Program-made: the position numbers and the translations under genes
Assembly (NCBI GenBank): GCA_944739405.2
Contig: OX123193.2
Coordinates: 24,851,516-24,915,515 of the forward strand
Reading direction: 5' to 3'
Source of the DNA: Euclidia mi
Lineage: Eukaryota > Arthropoda > Insecta > Lepidoptera > Erebidae
DNA length: 64,000 bases
Part shown: positions 43,183 through 55,395 of the stretch, in pieces
Numbering within the stretch: position 1 is the first letter of the stretch
Layout of the letters: each line of letters opens with the position of its first letter
The notes under the pieces: model-generated
Told to the model about the DNA's origin: nothing
Databases searched by the model: none
What the model saw: the letters and a program-made list of their open reading frames with translations, nothing else

Positions 43183-43700
43183 AGCGGAAGAGATAGCGTA
43201 GCCTAGTGGAGATACCAACAGACTGCCATGCAGAGGTATCGAGTTCAATTCTGCACCACTGACTTTGCAAAGCCATGTGCGTATTCAATTGTTAATTATC
43301 GTTTGCCCCGTGCCTCTGAGAGCCATCGGCAATGTAGTACGGTACTACACTGACAACCAGGGTATATGGTGTTCTGTGCTGACATCCGTCAATACGCCAA
43401 GTTTAATCGGCACACGACATCCTTACGAAATACGCTTCTTATGTAAATCTGTATTCATTGCCATCGGTCCCGTCCGTCATGAGCATCTTTGACAGTCGTT
43501 GTTTGAATTCAGTACCCTTGAATAAATTGACACTGCACTAGCCGTGGATTATTTCGATCCCTTTTGGTTACAGAGGTCAGATGGCAGTCGCTTTCTAGAA
43601 CATTTTATATTTAATTCTGTGTAAAGTAGAAAGAGGACACAGGGCTCCAAGTCAGAAGTCTTGGATGCATCCAGGACCACGCTAGGTGGCCATGATGATG
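43183..43700 (+). mobile_element. SINE family 2 with 130-bp insertion
   Basis: Head GATAGCGTAGCCTAGTGGAG, body TTGACAGTCGTTGTTTGAAT, end GGACCACGCTAGG. An insertion at 43330-43459 is described separately. Confidence 0.75.
43330..43459. mobile_element. Small insertion with 8-bp duplication inside a SINE
   Basis: GCCATCGG stands at 43322-43329 and 43460-43467. Other family 2 copies have GAGCACGT..GTCGGTCCCGG without the insert. The ends (CAATGTAGTACGGTACTAC / AATGAATACAG) are weak inverted repeats. hAT-type size of duplication. Confidence 0.55.
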
Positions 43701-44050
43701 GTTTATAAACACATAAATATGTCTCATTGGGTTTTATAGCAAACTTATTTGAAACTGTTACAGGACAATTTAACAATAACATGTGTTATGTCAAGTAATT
43801 ATGTCTAAATGGTAATTCAACCGCGTAATCAAGGCTAATTGTACTATTTATTAGGGGGTTTCCCATTTTTGTTGAATTATTTTACAGTTTCCTGGCAATT
43901 GTTCATAAAATCATCATTAGCAGTTATCAAACAATAGATATCGGGTTTAATAACATTTATAGCATAACAATTACGGGTTCAGGAAAATATGTATCAATAT
44001 TGTATTTTATGTAAAGACACATCATATCTTAATACTAAATATACTTATTC
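43701..44050. other. AT-rich spacer, no gene seen
   Basis: No feature recognised. Confidence 0.45.
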
Positions 44051-44053
44051 CCC

Positions 44054-44245
44054 TAGCTGAGCCTGCAGTTACACCCGCGATATTTAGGGCTACTGCTCCG
44101 CATCCGGGGCTCATAGCGTGATGTTATACAGAGTTCCTCGATAAATGAGCTAACTAACAAACAATAATTATTCAAACTGAACCAGTAGTCCATGAGATTT
44201 GCTCTCTACGAAACAAATCAAGAAACTCTTCAGCTTTATAATAAG
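44054..44245 (-). mobile_element. Helitron-like short element
   Basis: Minus strand: ends CTAG (rc at 44054-44057); contains GATGTTATACAGAGTTCCTC and AAGAAACTCTTCAGCTTTAT at the 5' side. Confidence 0.65.
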
Positions 44246-45118
44246 TATTGTTTACAGTATTTTTTTGTATTTGCCACAATTCCCTTATTTCCCTCCATTT
44301 TATTACAACACATAAATTCCATAAGACCCTTCTCTTAGGAGAGTTGGTAGAGGTTATTTCGCTAAATAGCTTGTAGCACTGATCAGCAAGGTTCAGTATC
44401 ATTTACAAAGTTCACCATTTAGATTGGTGACCGTTTCGATGGTATTTATAAAAGAACCCAAACGTGCTTTGGAGGACAGGGCTCTTTCTTGTCTCAGGTC
44501 ATAAATCGCTAGGTCACGTCGAAGGCCTTCAGGTACCCTATAAACTCCGATAAACACAGCTGGCCACACAGGCACCCAAAAAAAGAAAGAACTAGATAGC
44601 AAACTTCTACTTTTTCTACTTTTATGTAGAAATCATCACGTGCTTATGCACATATAAATATTTTATTTGAAACCACCCGATCAGCACACGCTATACACTG
44701 GACCACTGAGGCAGTCTCTACCTTTGCAAATCTCACTTATTTTTGCCTGCAACTTTCAACTGCAACTAAAACACGAGGTTGAAAGAGAAATGGCCGGCAC
44801 CTATGCCATGTAATAACACTATAAGTATTATGTAAGAGAAACATTATTATGTTACCGACACGACTAACAACGTCAAATAGTGTTCTATTTCCGTAGAAGG
44901 GCACCATCACTTCAGAACCTTTCTAGAAAAGCCTCAAAAGATGATAGGTAATTTATTTTTTGAGAGATTTGAATTAGAATACAGACATAAATAAATTGCT
45001 TTTTTTAGTTATCAACGTTATAAATAAAACTAGTAAAGCCTTTTTAGCAGTAGCAGTAGTAAAGTAACAACTGGTAGAATGTTATTTAATTTTTTAATAT
45101 ATTGTTTCAATAATGACG
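44246..45118. other. Spacer, no gene supported
   Basis: 44680-44716 (-) is a family 1 SINE head fragment (ACACTGGACCACTGAGGCAG). A minus-strand open frame at 44399-44602 matches no family I know. Confidence 0.45.
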
Positions 45119-45236
45119 AGTCGATGGATGGATAAACGGATGGATGGAGGGACGGAAGGAATGGACGGATAGATTGACGGCAGGATGGACGCACATATGG
45201 ACGGACGGATAATGGGGCGGACGGACGGACATAGCG
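45119..45236. repeat. GGAC/GGAT minisatellite
   Basis: Irregular 4-8 bp units of GGACGGAC and GGATGGAT fill about 115 bp. Confidence 0.85.
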
Positions 45237-45736
45237 ACACTAAGGGCTAATTGTAGTTTACTACGGAAAACACAAACACACCATAATTCTTCACATGAAA
45301 TATCCTTTAAGGAGAAAGCGAGTCGCGTCAACGTACCGTGGTATTATATTATCTGTTCCCAGCACCGTAACACTACCCGCTTCCTACATTTAGGGAGGTT
45401 ATGTCTTAGTGACGTAACTACGCCGCGACGTTGTGTAACTTGTGTTCCGGGTTTCTGAGCTTATTTAAAGGCATTACCGCGAATAGAATTACTGTATTAT
45501 TACGTTTATTATAGAATACTGTTATTTCACTTGTCGGTCTAATTGCCACTTCCTTTATTTGGTGAGAATTAACGTCTATATTTATAAGGTTTTACTTACT
45601 TTGTTGTTTTGGTTTGTTGGTCTAGCAGGTCTAGTGGTTATATAGTGACTGCTAAACTGGAGGTTATGTTTGAGTGAGGTTGAATCTTTATGCAGTGAGC
45701 ATGATTTCTTCTGTGGCTTAGTGTAGTTATTTTTAG
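45237..45736. other. Spacer, no gene seen
   Basis: Mixed composition; no recognisable feature. Confidence 0.45.
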
Positions 45737-46030
45737 GGTACCGTACCCACCTAAAAAGTAAAAACGGAACCCTGTTACTAAGCCTCCGCTGTCTGTCTGT
45801 CTGTCACCAGGCTGTATCTCATAAACCGTGATAGCTAGGAAGCTGACATTTTCACAAATTATGTATATCCGTTGCCGCTATAACAAAAATACCAAAAATT
45901 AAAAAAAATATATTAGAGGGCGTCCCATACAATAAACGGCTTTGTTTTTGTATGTTTTGCTCAATACTACTAACGGTGACAGGTAGACGATTAAAATTTT
46001 CACAAAATATACATATAGTTTTATATAATA
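45737..46030 (+). mobile_element. Interspersed repeat with GGGTACCGTACCC start
   Basis: GGGTACCGTACCCACC, AAAAACGGAACCCTG and CTGTCTGTCTGTCACC match the family seen at 30777. The end is not clear. Confidence 0.55.
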
Positions 46031-46803
46031 TTACCTTTCAAAATAAATAATTAAATAAAAATAAAGTAAGTAAATATTACAGGGGGGAAACATTTTAGTA
46101 TGATGCCAGTCGAATGTGTGTGAGTTGTACCAGAAAGTAAATATACTAGAAATATAAACATAGATTATCCTTCCTACGTATTTAGAAAAGCAAAATATAC
46201 ATAGACAGAATATTATGTTAGTTGCTATGGGGTATCTATTTTTACTTTTTCTTCCCTATGATATCTTGATAAAGATATAATGATCATTTCACTGATTGTG
46301 GGGCGTCTCAGTCTTTCAGTCAATGGATACAGAGAACCCTCAGGTTGGAAACAATTTGTTTTCTTGTGTGAGGATCGGACCTACAACACTAGTACAGTCC
46401 CAAATGACAAAGTACCCGCGAAAATTACTATGCTATAATTACAGAAAAGATGCATACCATCATGTGCACAATTATTTAAGGAGGATCACTTATCATAGCC
46501 AATATAAAAAGAATCTAACTGTTCCTTGCCGTGGCGGTTAGACGGCAGACACTTTGTAATCCTCAAGTCTAACTACATAGATGAGACTAGAAAGATCACC
46601 CCGATTACATCAACATTTCGACACCTAGAGGTGAAGGTCTTGAAACGAAACTCGAACAACTAAACAATATAATGTAGCAACAAGTGCCAAATGACAAATC
46701 AAATCAATATAATGTTGCGCCAATGATTAACGAGTGTTTACTTTAGTCACCGTTATACAAGTTTACTTAGCGGGTCTTTTCGAGATTAATGAGATATTTC
46801 AGT
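46031..46803. other. Spacer, no gene supported
   Basis: An 81-codon plus frame at 46296-46541 has no family match I can name. 46525-46560 resembles a family 2 SINE body. Confidence 0.4.
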
Positions 46804-46896
46804 CATAAATACCTCGGTGCTATCCGACGTTTCAACCGGCTTGCAACGATCGTGGTCGCAGAGGGAATAGTGAGAGGTAATACCGAGGTATTTATG
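46804..46896. repeat. MITE-like hairpin, 15-bp perfect arms
   Basis: CATAAATACCTCGGT is mirrored at the other end (ACCGAGGTATTTATG). The loop includes CGACGTTTCAACCGGCTTGC, a stretch common in insect MITEs. Confidence 0.6.
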
Positions 46897-47338
46897 CCTC
46901 AAATATTTAAATTGTCACGGATTAGACCCGCTAAGTTAACTTGTATAATGTATACAAATCGCGTAAGTTTAAAATCGATTAATATATAAGTACCTACAAC
47001 CTAACCTGCATTACGTAAAATTAACCATATCAGTACGTTTCATCTTACAACATAAATTTCGCAAAATATGATGTAAATAAATTATTTATAATATTAATTT
47101 AAATATTAAGTCATATTCAAGTTCACAGATAGCACTAAACTCGTTGATGTCTTTTGAATGGCGGCGAACGAATGTTCGAGATGATCGATTAAGTATTCGA
47201 GGCCAAGTTTAACATCAACATAAGTTAATACCTACTTAGTTGACACTGCAAATAACTCATATAAGTCAGTGGTCATTGTTCTACTAGTAAAATTTCAGTT
47301 TACTTCTAGTCATAGACAAGTAGAGTCACTCTCTACAT
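46897..47338. other. AT-rich spacer, no gene seen
   Basis: No recognisable feature. Confidence 0.45.
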
Positions 47339-47543
47339 CTTAATATATAAAATCCTTGCGTTACTGACTGACTGACAGACACGCTACAGCCGAAACTATT
47401 GGGCGCAGGAAGCTGAAATTTGGCATGTATGTTCCTTGGGGACCGTAAGAGTGCACTAAGAAGGGATTTCCCGAAATGCCCACGGGATCGGTCAAAACGG
47501 GTAAATTAAAAAAAATGCAGGCGTATCTGCTGGCGTCCTCTAG
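47339..47543 (+). mobile_element. Helitron-like short repeat, intact reference copy
   Basis: TCTTAATATATAAAATCC start, CTTGCGTTACTGACTGACTG, TGGCATGTATGTTCCTTGGG, and GCTGGCGTCCTCTAG end before T. Reference for the interrupted copy at 3508-4376. Confidence 0.7.
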
Positions 47544-48148
47544 TATATTAATAATTTGCGTTAGATGCGGTGGTGGCCGATTCAAATAAAGGCATTCGAA
47601 GTATGATTAGAAATAGATATATCGAAACACCGAGCAGTGACAGCCTAGGCCAGAGACTATTTATTCATCAGGTGTTTCATCTCTGCACAAAGCATCCTCA
47701 GGAGGTTTGACAACGGCGGAGGGTGCCTCGTAGTATAGTCGGCGCATACAGCGGGCTACTAAAACTCAGGTATCTTCCTACCCATACCATTACTTTATAA
47801 CCCTCAACCGTTTTCACCAGAGAAGTTCAGCATTATCAACCTTTTTCTGTTGCAATAGTCGGAATGGTCTGTCTGGGGTTCGTGGTGGGTTCCTGTTGCC
47901 TTCGATTACCATAAATTTGTATAGGCCATGACAGAGAATCCTAGTTACCAAGAGAACCGGGTCCAGCAGTGGTTTAGTGATATTTTCTTTCGTCTGCAGG
48001 TTAGCAATGACAATTAGTCAACAATTTCGACGTAATCTGATATACTTAGTTTAGGTTTCCGCAACGATAATCATAATGTCTAAATATATTATTATGTATG
48101 CACCTACATAAATCTAAAAATAAAAAGTGAAAATATGTACAGGTGTGT
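47544..48148. other. Spacer, no gene seen
   Basis: No recognisable coding or repeat signal. Confidence 0.4.
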
Positions 48149-48415
48149 TTAGGCGTCGAAGAATGCCTCCGCATCAATGTCATCGGGTAACGTGCCCAGA
48201 AGGCTGGCAGCATTGCCACGCTGGATGGCAATGCTGATTCTCTGAGCAAAGAATAAACCAGCCTTCTGGTCACGTGAGACGTCGATTAACTGTTTAGATA
48301 AATCTCGGAATAAAGAACGAGCGCTCGGATCCCATGAGCCTAGCGTTTCTACCCCAAACGGCTCAAATACGTAATTAGCTACTAGATTACTGTTTTTGAG
48401 CCGTAAAGCTTAAAT
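48149..48415 (-). pseudogene. LINE-derived C-terminal domain fragment
   Basis: An open frame reads LKNSNLVANYVFEPFGVETL, then GSWDPSARSLFRDLSKQLID, ISIAIQRGNAASLLGTLP and a stop at 48149-48151. The (V)ETLG..G..A..........Q.IS.AIQRGNA.S.LG pattern recurs at the C-terminus of many animal reverse-transcriptase repeat proteins, next to PFGVETLG. About 88 codons are open without a stop, so decay is recent or the piece is short enough by chance. No reverse transcriptase part is nearby. Confidence 0.5.
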
Positions 48416-48420
48416 ACTAT

Positions 48421-48783
48421 GTGAATATTTCCCACTATATTACGTTGTGAGATCATTCGCATGTGTATTCTTTCTGTTATTCAACGGTGCACACAATGGA
48501 CGTGACGTGATCGCCGAGTGTCGAGCCAGCGCGGCGCGGACGCATTCCGCGTCAACAATGCTCCGCAGATACCGCGCCTACAGTTAACGTCACATTACTA
48601 TTAATGGCTCTATTGACATTCCAGTAAACATAAGTAATAGCTTATTTACTTATTTACCGAAGACATATCTATATAGTAGGTACCTATATAGCTTTACTGT
48701 GCACGTAAAGCTGTCGGTTTCTTGTCTCAGTGGCAGTTTGAAGCCTCTACAGCTTAACATGGTCTAAGGCTGAAGACAAATTG
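48421..48783. other. Spacer, no gene seen
   Basis: 48500-48560 is GC-rich (CGTGACGTGATCGCCGAGTG). No gene. Confidence 0.4.
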
Positions 48784-48784
48784 T

Positions 48785-49084
48785 TTTTTTTTTATGGTAA
48801 TAGGCGGCAAACGAGCAGACAGATTGCCTGATGGTAAGCAATTACCGCCGCCCATGGACACAAGCAACACCACAGGAGTCACAAGTGCGTTGCCGCCCCT
48901 TGGGTTGGGAAAAGGGATAGGATGAGGGAGAAGGAATAGGGCATAAGGCCTCCGGCACTCACACTCACCGAACGAAACGCAACAGTTTAGATAAGTACTG
49001 TTACGTTACGTCGATTTTCTGTGAGAGGGTAGTACTTCCCCAGTCGAGCCGGCCCATTCATGCTGAAGTCAGCAAGGCTCTACC
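48785..49084 (-). mobile_element. SINE/retroposon family 3, nearly full length
   Basis: Minus strand: GTAGAGCCTTGCTGACTTCA start and CTGCTCGTTTGCCGCC end followed by ATTACCATAAAAAAAAAA. Same family as 42581. Confidence 0.75.
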
Positions 49085-50225
49085 TTGAAATACCTTGATG
49101 CTGTTGAATTGTTACTGTCAATATTACTCAAGTTTGCTCGTTGGTCCGAAAGGTCTATAGTAGGTCGTACAGATCTAATACTGTAGGAAAGCATTACAAC
49201 CCGACGTATAACCAAGAAATGTTTAGAAGCAATTCTTGAATTACTTGGTCCTCATTCCTAGCAATAAGGTGGTAAGGTAAACGTACGTAATACCGGTAGT
49301 GTCCCGGTACCCGGTAACTAGTCGGTTTTTATATTTTTTTAGGTTCTTACCAAAAAATAATTAAAGTTTGAGAATTGCAATACATACTTGATATTATTTC
49401 GTATAATTATAATATTAGCGCTGGTCAATATTTGTAATGGTGGCAAAACTATACTACTATGAAAGTGTGGTGTGCGAATATTTTGTGGCATTTCGAGATT
49501 CTGTCACTAAACTACGAAGCTACCACATTGTATTGGTTTGCTTATCATTTTGCTGCGGATAGCGACACAGTGAGAGTGTTTATTTGCTTAAATATTTGAG
49601 TTAATTATCTAGCGATATAGTCCATAAGCTGCGATAAATTTTATGAAATAGTAAGTATTTTGGCATATTACATTTACTGGGACTCAGAAACCCCTACATG
49701 ACCCAGACCCGGCAATATTATACCCTTTTTACCGGATACTGATACACAAGTTAACTTCATACTACCCGTTGCACCGGAGCCCGTTACTGCACCTTAATGC
49801 CTTGCAATAAGTATCATTATCCTTTGAAACTGTGGTAGTGTAGTAGTAGAATATTATAACAATATATTCTGCCTGATGCTGGGACGTATACTACCATTTT
49901 TTACGATTCTAAACCCTATCCTATGAAAGGGCTTGATGTGTATATTTCAAAACGTATTTTATTACGAGGCATAGGTAAATACTTATTTATAATGAAAAAT
50001 AAGAGAACGGTGCCCTGGAGCTGGAACGTGGCCATAGGAACTCCGCAATAAAACGACACAAGCCCATCGAGTTTGGGCTCGTTTCAATCGCATTGACGAG
50101 TACTCTGATCCTATATGGCAACCAGATTTTTATGATGCGTGGTCAAAGTTGACTTCAACTCAAAGTTGATTTCAAATCATAGTTGAGTTCACCTGACAGA
50201 TGAGTTCCACTGAAACATGAGTTCA
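49085..50225. other. Spacer, no gene seen
   Basis: Includes CCGGTACCCGGTAACTAG near 49303 and AGTTGAGTTCACC repeats near 50150-50220. No gene. Confidence 0.4.
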
Positions 50226-52345
50226 ACGTGACAGACCAACTGGGCGACCACAGAGCCCTCAACCACGAGCCACTTCACCGAAGTTACCTATCCCGGACGC
50301 CGAACAGAGCGAGGTACGGATGGCCTTTGAGCAACTTAGGAAAAACAAAGCACCTGGTGATGATGGCATCTCTGCAGAACTCCTCAGAGCAGGTGGGGAC
50401 ACAACCTTGAGAGAGTTAGCAAGTCTTTTCAATACCGTCATCCACGAAGGTTCAAAACTACGGGCATGGAGCGGGAGTGTGGTGGCTCTTTTCTTCAAAA
50501 AAGGCGACAAAACTTTATTGAAGAATTGCAGACCCATTTCACTCCTCAGCCATCTACAAGTTGTTCTCGAGGGTTGCAACAAACAACTCGACGACTTCCA
50601 GCCATCAGTGCAAATTTCGAAAAGGCTTCATCACCGTGGAGGACATCCATACTGAAGACCCATGAGTACAACCAGCCGCTGTGTATGGCATTCGTGGACC
50701 ACGAGAAAGCCTTCGACTCTATCGAAACCTGGGCAGTTCTTGACAGCCTGCAACGATGACGCATTAGCTGGCGATATATCAAGGTGTTAAGATATTTGTA
50801 TGAAACCGACTGGCGACCATGAACGTTCAGATCCAAGACAGAAGGACATACACCATAGAGTTGCGTAGGGGAGTCCGGCAAGGGGATGTAATATCTTCCA
50901 AGCTGTTCACCAACGCACTTGAGGATGTCTTCAAGACATTGTAGTGGGCTCAACGAATATAAACGGCGAGTACATCTCACACCTTCAATTTGCTGACGAC
51001 GACATTGTCCTAATCCTAATAGCAGAGACGTTGGAAGAGCATAGCGGAATGCTGTACGACCCTAATGAAGCATCCCCGGTGGATTGGTCTTGGCATGAGC
51101 CTGGCTAAAACGAAGGTGTGTGATCAATGAACACGTCGTGGCGTATAAGGCCAAAACGCAGCCATAGGGAACTGGTCGCGTACATATTCTAATGCTATAT
51201 TTAAATTTGTGATTACAATATATACACGAATTTTGCGTTCTGCTCGTGTATAGTTCGTAACGTGAATACATGCGTCCTAGTCCCGGACTATACTACATTA
51301 GTTACACCTGCCTGACAAGACAAGAGATATAGTTTAGTGAAATAATGGGTGCATATATGAAATAACATTTGAACTTTATTAGTGGAGGATTAAATTGTAT
51401 GTAATTCAAGTAACTAGGTAGGTTATGTTAGGTTCTCTTTTGACCCTTAACCCAAAGATAGGAGCCCTGCGAAGCAGGGCTCTGTCAACTTAGTTTATTA
51501 AAAACTATTTAATTGGACATAATGTCTACTTACCTACATATTATATTTGTGATATAATATAATATAATGAATGCCTTACAAAATCCAGAATAATCTTCAG
51601 ATCTATACACGATTAGTCCGTATGCGTACCTACTGGCACTGTATATTATGGAATAAGCAAGTCAGTTAGATCACTACGAAGTATACTCGAGTATTTGCGA
51701 ACTAATCATGTATAGATTGGAAGAACTCAGCAAAAAAGTTATTTCCAATCTATACGCGATTAGTTTCACACCCCTGCGTTCTGGCCTTGTATATAATGTA
51801 AATACGCCACGTCTTGTTGAGACCGATCTGCATTGACAGTTTCCTGCTCGAAGTTGTGCAACAGAATGTTTACCTGGGGACAATAATACAGTTGGGTGGA
51901 CACAGCTTCGAGAAGGAAATCGATAAATGAATTCAGTTGGTATGGGCAGCATTCGGTAAGCTACGTCGGATCTTCTCGTCGCCTATCCCGCAAAGCCTTA
52001 AGACACTTTTGTCTTGGACCACCAGTCCTACCAGTCAAGATATACGGTGCCGAAATCTGGACACTAACGGTAGTACTGGTCCATAGATTTAAAATAACTC
52101 AGCGTGCTATGGATCGAGCTATACTCGGAATCCTCTCGAATACTCTCTAAAGAGTCTAAAGGATAGAATTCGCAACGAGGTCATCAGGAAGAGAACTGGA
52201 GTCACCGACATAGCTCGCCGTATAAGCAGTCTGAAGTGGCAATGAGCTGGCCACGTCTGCCGAAGGACCGACGATCGATGGAGCAGACAAGTCTTAGAGA
52301 GGAGACCACGTTTCGGCAAACAAAGAGTGGTTGTTGAGCTGACTG
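50226..52345 (+). pseudogene. RTE-clade LINE ORF fragment with internal insertion
   Basis: The plus strand has reverse transcriptase pieces in shifting frames: FEQLRKNKAPGDDGISAELL, VVALFFKKGDKT, NCRPISLLSHL, FVDHEKAFDSIET (motif A) and LQFADDDIVLI-like (motif C, near 50985). Then LGMSLAKTKV. About 51165-51865 is foreign AT-rich sequence. The ORF resumes with VYLGTIIQLGGHSFEKEIDK, WAAFGKL, DRIRNEVIRKRTGVTDIA and WAGHVCRRTDDRWSRQVL-like ends. Many stops and frame breaks. The endonuclease part is missing. Confidence 0.75.
51457..51486. repeat. Short hairpin in the LINE insertion
   Basis: GAGCCCTGC/GCAGGGCTC with a short loop, inside the 51165-51865 foreign segment. Confidence 0.5.
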
Positions 52346-52440
52346 CACGGTTGGCGTCGTGGTTTAAGCGGTCGCCTCGCTGCTTGACGCTGCGCGCAGT
52401 GTTGTGGGTTCGATCCCCACGCGAGACAACACTTTAAATG
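52346..52440 (+). mobile_element. SINE family 5 head
   Basis: GGCGTCGTGGTTTAAGCGGT (A box), GTGGGTTCGATCCCCACGCG (B box) and GAGACAACACTTTAAATGCA. Begins directly at the end of the RTE fragment. Confidence 0.6.
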
Positions 52441-53423
52441 CATAACAATTGCATTACACAATATTTATAAATAAAAAGTTCAAATATTATAAACTTTAAC
52501 ATTAAGCAAATAGGGTTCAAATTTGCGGTTAAAATTTGCCGGTATCTGGGACAATCTACCGTTTACTAGGACAAATCTACCGGATACTGGTACAAATGGG
52601 TCTTTTCAAACTTAATTGAAATTAAAGTATTCTTAGAGTGATATATATCAAAAACTATAAAATTATACGAAAACAAGAATAAATTGTCTATAAACTTCCG
52701 TAAATTTCATTTTTGTTAGTCTTTTAACCTTAACATAGCAGACCTGCAAAGTCAGCGAAGTTCAGAATTTCACGGCTATTGGGCCGTTTACCTTATTGAA
52801 ACATAGCTATCTAATTATACAATAAGATTCTTCTATCTAATTATATAATAAGCAGGTGTAGGTACTGCAGTACATATTGAATCTACAATCTATAGACCTG
52901 AGCGTAAGTCAGACGGCACAAAGATATAGGTAATACGGAACGAGTGAAAGTGCGCGTTGAATAATATTGAGAACGTCGCGCGTCGCGCCATACAAGCAGG
53001 AACCGTCGCATCGCGGTGTTGTGTGAGTAGTGGAGCGTGCCGTGTTGAATGTTCTGGAGAGTACCAAAGAGTATATAAATACTACGAAGAGAGAGCACGC
53101 GATATGACGTCATCCGTCTAGCATTCGCGTTACGTCACACGTGGGGTATCCCGCACGTAACTGTGACAAGAGTTCAATCATGACTCTTGCACTATATTTT
53201 ATACTTACGTGAAAGTTTGTGGGATGGTTGTATGTATAAATATGTACGAAAACAACAAAAACTTCTAAACAGATTTTGATAAAACTATGCTTATACATGA
53301 AAATAGTATAAATATTGTATGTTTGTTGATTAATTCTTGAGTCACGTCAAAGTAGAGCAACTGACGGAGGTGATCAATGTGAACTTGATATAAAGTTTGT
53401 TATAGGACAAGAGTAGTGCAGTC
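52441..53423. other. Spacer, no gene seen
   Basis: Includes repeated CCGGTA..TGGGACAA motifs at 52540-52585 and a GC-rich patch at 52960-53000. No gene. Confidence 0.4.
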
Positions 53424-53426
53424 TTA

Positions 53427-53625
53427 AGGTGAACGCACAGTTATCCGAGCCGAACGCCTCGAACGAGTCGAACGAAACGAATTTTAGAATTCTGTATATG
53501 AAATCTCATGAAACCTCGCACACTTGCCCGCGTCGAATCGTCCGAATCGATACTGTGCATTGCATACAGAATTCTAAAATTCGTTTCGTTCGACTCGTTC
53601 GGCTCGGATAAGTGTGCGTTCACCT
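53427..53625. mobile_element. PIF/Harbinger-type MITE, 199 bp, near-palindromic
   Basis: AGGTGAACGCACAGTTATCC and, from the right end, AGGTGAACGCACACTTATCC, with inverted similarity for about 70 bp. TTA flanks both sides (53424-53426, 53626-53628). Same family as 10668-11118. Confidence 0.85.
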
Positions 53626-53628
53626 TTA

Positions 53629-54330
53629 ATGTAGGTCGGGCAAAGCCGTGGGAAAATGCTGGTTAGAAATATTGTTATTGTAAATCATAGGCAATATCTA
53701 CTGACCGCAACCACGAGCCTCGTTATAACTTTTGTGTAGAGACGTATTTACGTAATTGCAAATGGGCCTCTCCATGTTGCTTCGCTTTCAACAATAATAT
53801 GTCATTAGGATTTTTTGTAGGGTAATTATCGGCATTGAGCGTGGATACTATACTTAAGTAATAGACTGACTCTATCATACCTTTATGTAATTCTTGAAAT
53901 AAGGATTGCATAAATGTCTGATATGCATTATGTAGGTAGATGAGCGTCCATTTATAAGTGTCAAGTGTGAGACGGACTCGATTACGTACCATAGTGTGTA
54001 TTACTAGAGACTTTTACACTTCAAACAAAACAGCCTTAATGAAAATAAGCATTTATATGATATGCTTATTTAAATGCCGTAATTTGATGTTTTTATTATT
54101 TTGTTATTATGTATAAATAAAATACAAATAGTGTGACAATTTCAGCTCCTTTTCTATTATGATTCATGAGATAGAGCACGTTTTCTGACAGAGGCAGACT
54201 GACGTACAGACAGCGGAAGCTAAGCAGTAGTCACTCTTCCTACTACTACCTATCCCATGTACCTACATAATGGAATAAATTATTTTTTTATTCATTTTTC
54301 TTTAACGCCTTAATAATAGATATAGTCTGC
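53629..54330. other. Spacer, no gene supported
   Basis: A minus-strand frame of 89 codons (53723-53992) has no recognisable domain. Otherwise AT-rich. Confidence 0.4.
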
Positions 54331-54480
54331 ACGGTAGGCGTTGTGGTTTAACCAGCCGCCTCACTGTGTGTGTTATGGTGTTGGATCCTCACACGAGACA
54401 AGATTTTGTGTACCTAATCAATAAGTTGTAATTTCAAGTATAGGTTTTCATTGTGTTCGTTGATAGGACATATGTTTGTT
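54331..54480 (+). mobile_element. SINE family 5, degraded
   Basis: GTAGGCGTTGTGGTTTAACC, GTGTTGGATCCTCACACGAG and CAAGATTTTGTGTACCTAAT. Confidence 0.55.
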
Positions 54481-55040
54481 AAGTCAACCACGACACAGGA
54501 TTTACTTCTGCATCCAGGAGTTGTCTTTAATACAAAATGAAGTTCTTATTTAAAATGCCTGTTCTCAATGCCATTACAATTTCTTTCGCATTTATAATAT
54601 TGTATGATAATAAATTGTCATGTAATTAGGTATTTTAATCCATAATCTGTAGGTATCTGCTTATCGCGATCAGTCTTCACTCCTACGCGATATGTCGTAA
54701 CACTTTGGCTGGGTGGCGGAAGAAAATATTTCCATTTAAAGGAGTCTTAACACACACAGTATTGTACTCGTATTACGTTTACTCAACTGTTACACATTGA
54801 AATTTAACCACATTGTACGTACATTGTTATCGTTTTCCTCAAAGCCAATTCAGTAATTCAATTCCGCAGCGTTTTGGATGTTGGGAAAGAACATGGTAAT
54901 TCAATATTATCTAGTGGCATTTAGGATACTGGTCTTGATAATATCGTCTGACTCGTATTTTATAATAATAGTTATTAATTAATATGGTCTGCTGCTGTAG
55001 ACAATATACTAAACGCTATGTACCTATATCCTTTTTGGCT
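54481..55040. other. AT-rich spacer, no gene seen
   Basis: No recognisable feature. Confidence 0.45.
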
Positions 55041-55395
55041 GGCTGTGTGGTCCTGCGCTAGTGTCAGCGACTGCGGATCATGAGGTCTCGGGTTCGATTC
55101 CCAGGTCGAACAAAAAGTAATATTGGATTTTTCTGTTAGGAATTATCCCATAGAAGTTCGGAGTCAGAGAGTTGGCAGTGTCACATCCCCGTGCTTCGGA
55201 AAGCACGTAAAGCCGTTGATGCTGCGCCCAATCTCTCTCCGGTCGTGTCGCATTTGGCGCCCCATCGGACCATGAGAGTGAGGGAATAGAGAGTGCACTT
55301 GTGTTGGCGCACACACTTGTGCACTATAATATGTCTCGCATAGATGGCAAGTATCATATAAAGACAAGCCGCCGTGGCCGGAATCGATCGGAAGG
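55041..55395 (+). mobile_element. SINE family 4 (tRNA-headed)
   Basis: Head GGCTGTGTGGTCCTGCGC and B box GGGTTCGATTCCCAGGTCGA; body GGCAGTGTCACATCCCCGTG, GCACGTAAAGCCGTTGATGC and CTCTCTCCGGTCGTGTCGCA; end CCGCCGTGGCCGGAATCG. A well-known lepidopteran SINE layout. Confidence 0.75.

Noticed and set aside
44399..44602. 67-codon minus-strand frame with FIGVYRVPEGLRRDLAIYDL
   Set aside because: Looks mildly protein-like but matches no family I can name; starts at a non-ATG codon or chance Met in spacer.
53723..53992. 89-codon minus-strand frame
   Set aside because: No recognisable domain, no splice or conservation evidence. Could be an exon but cannot be supported from sequence alone.
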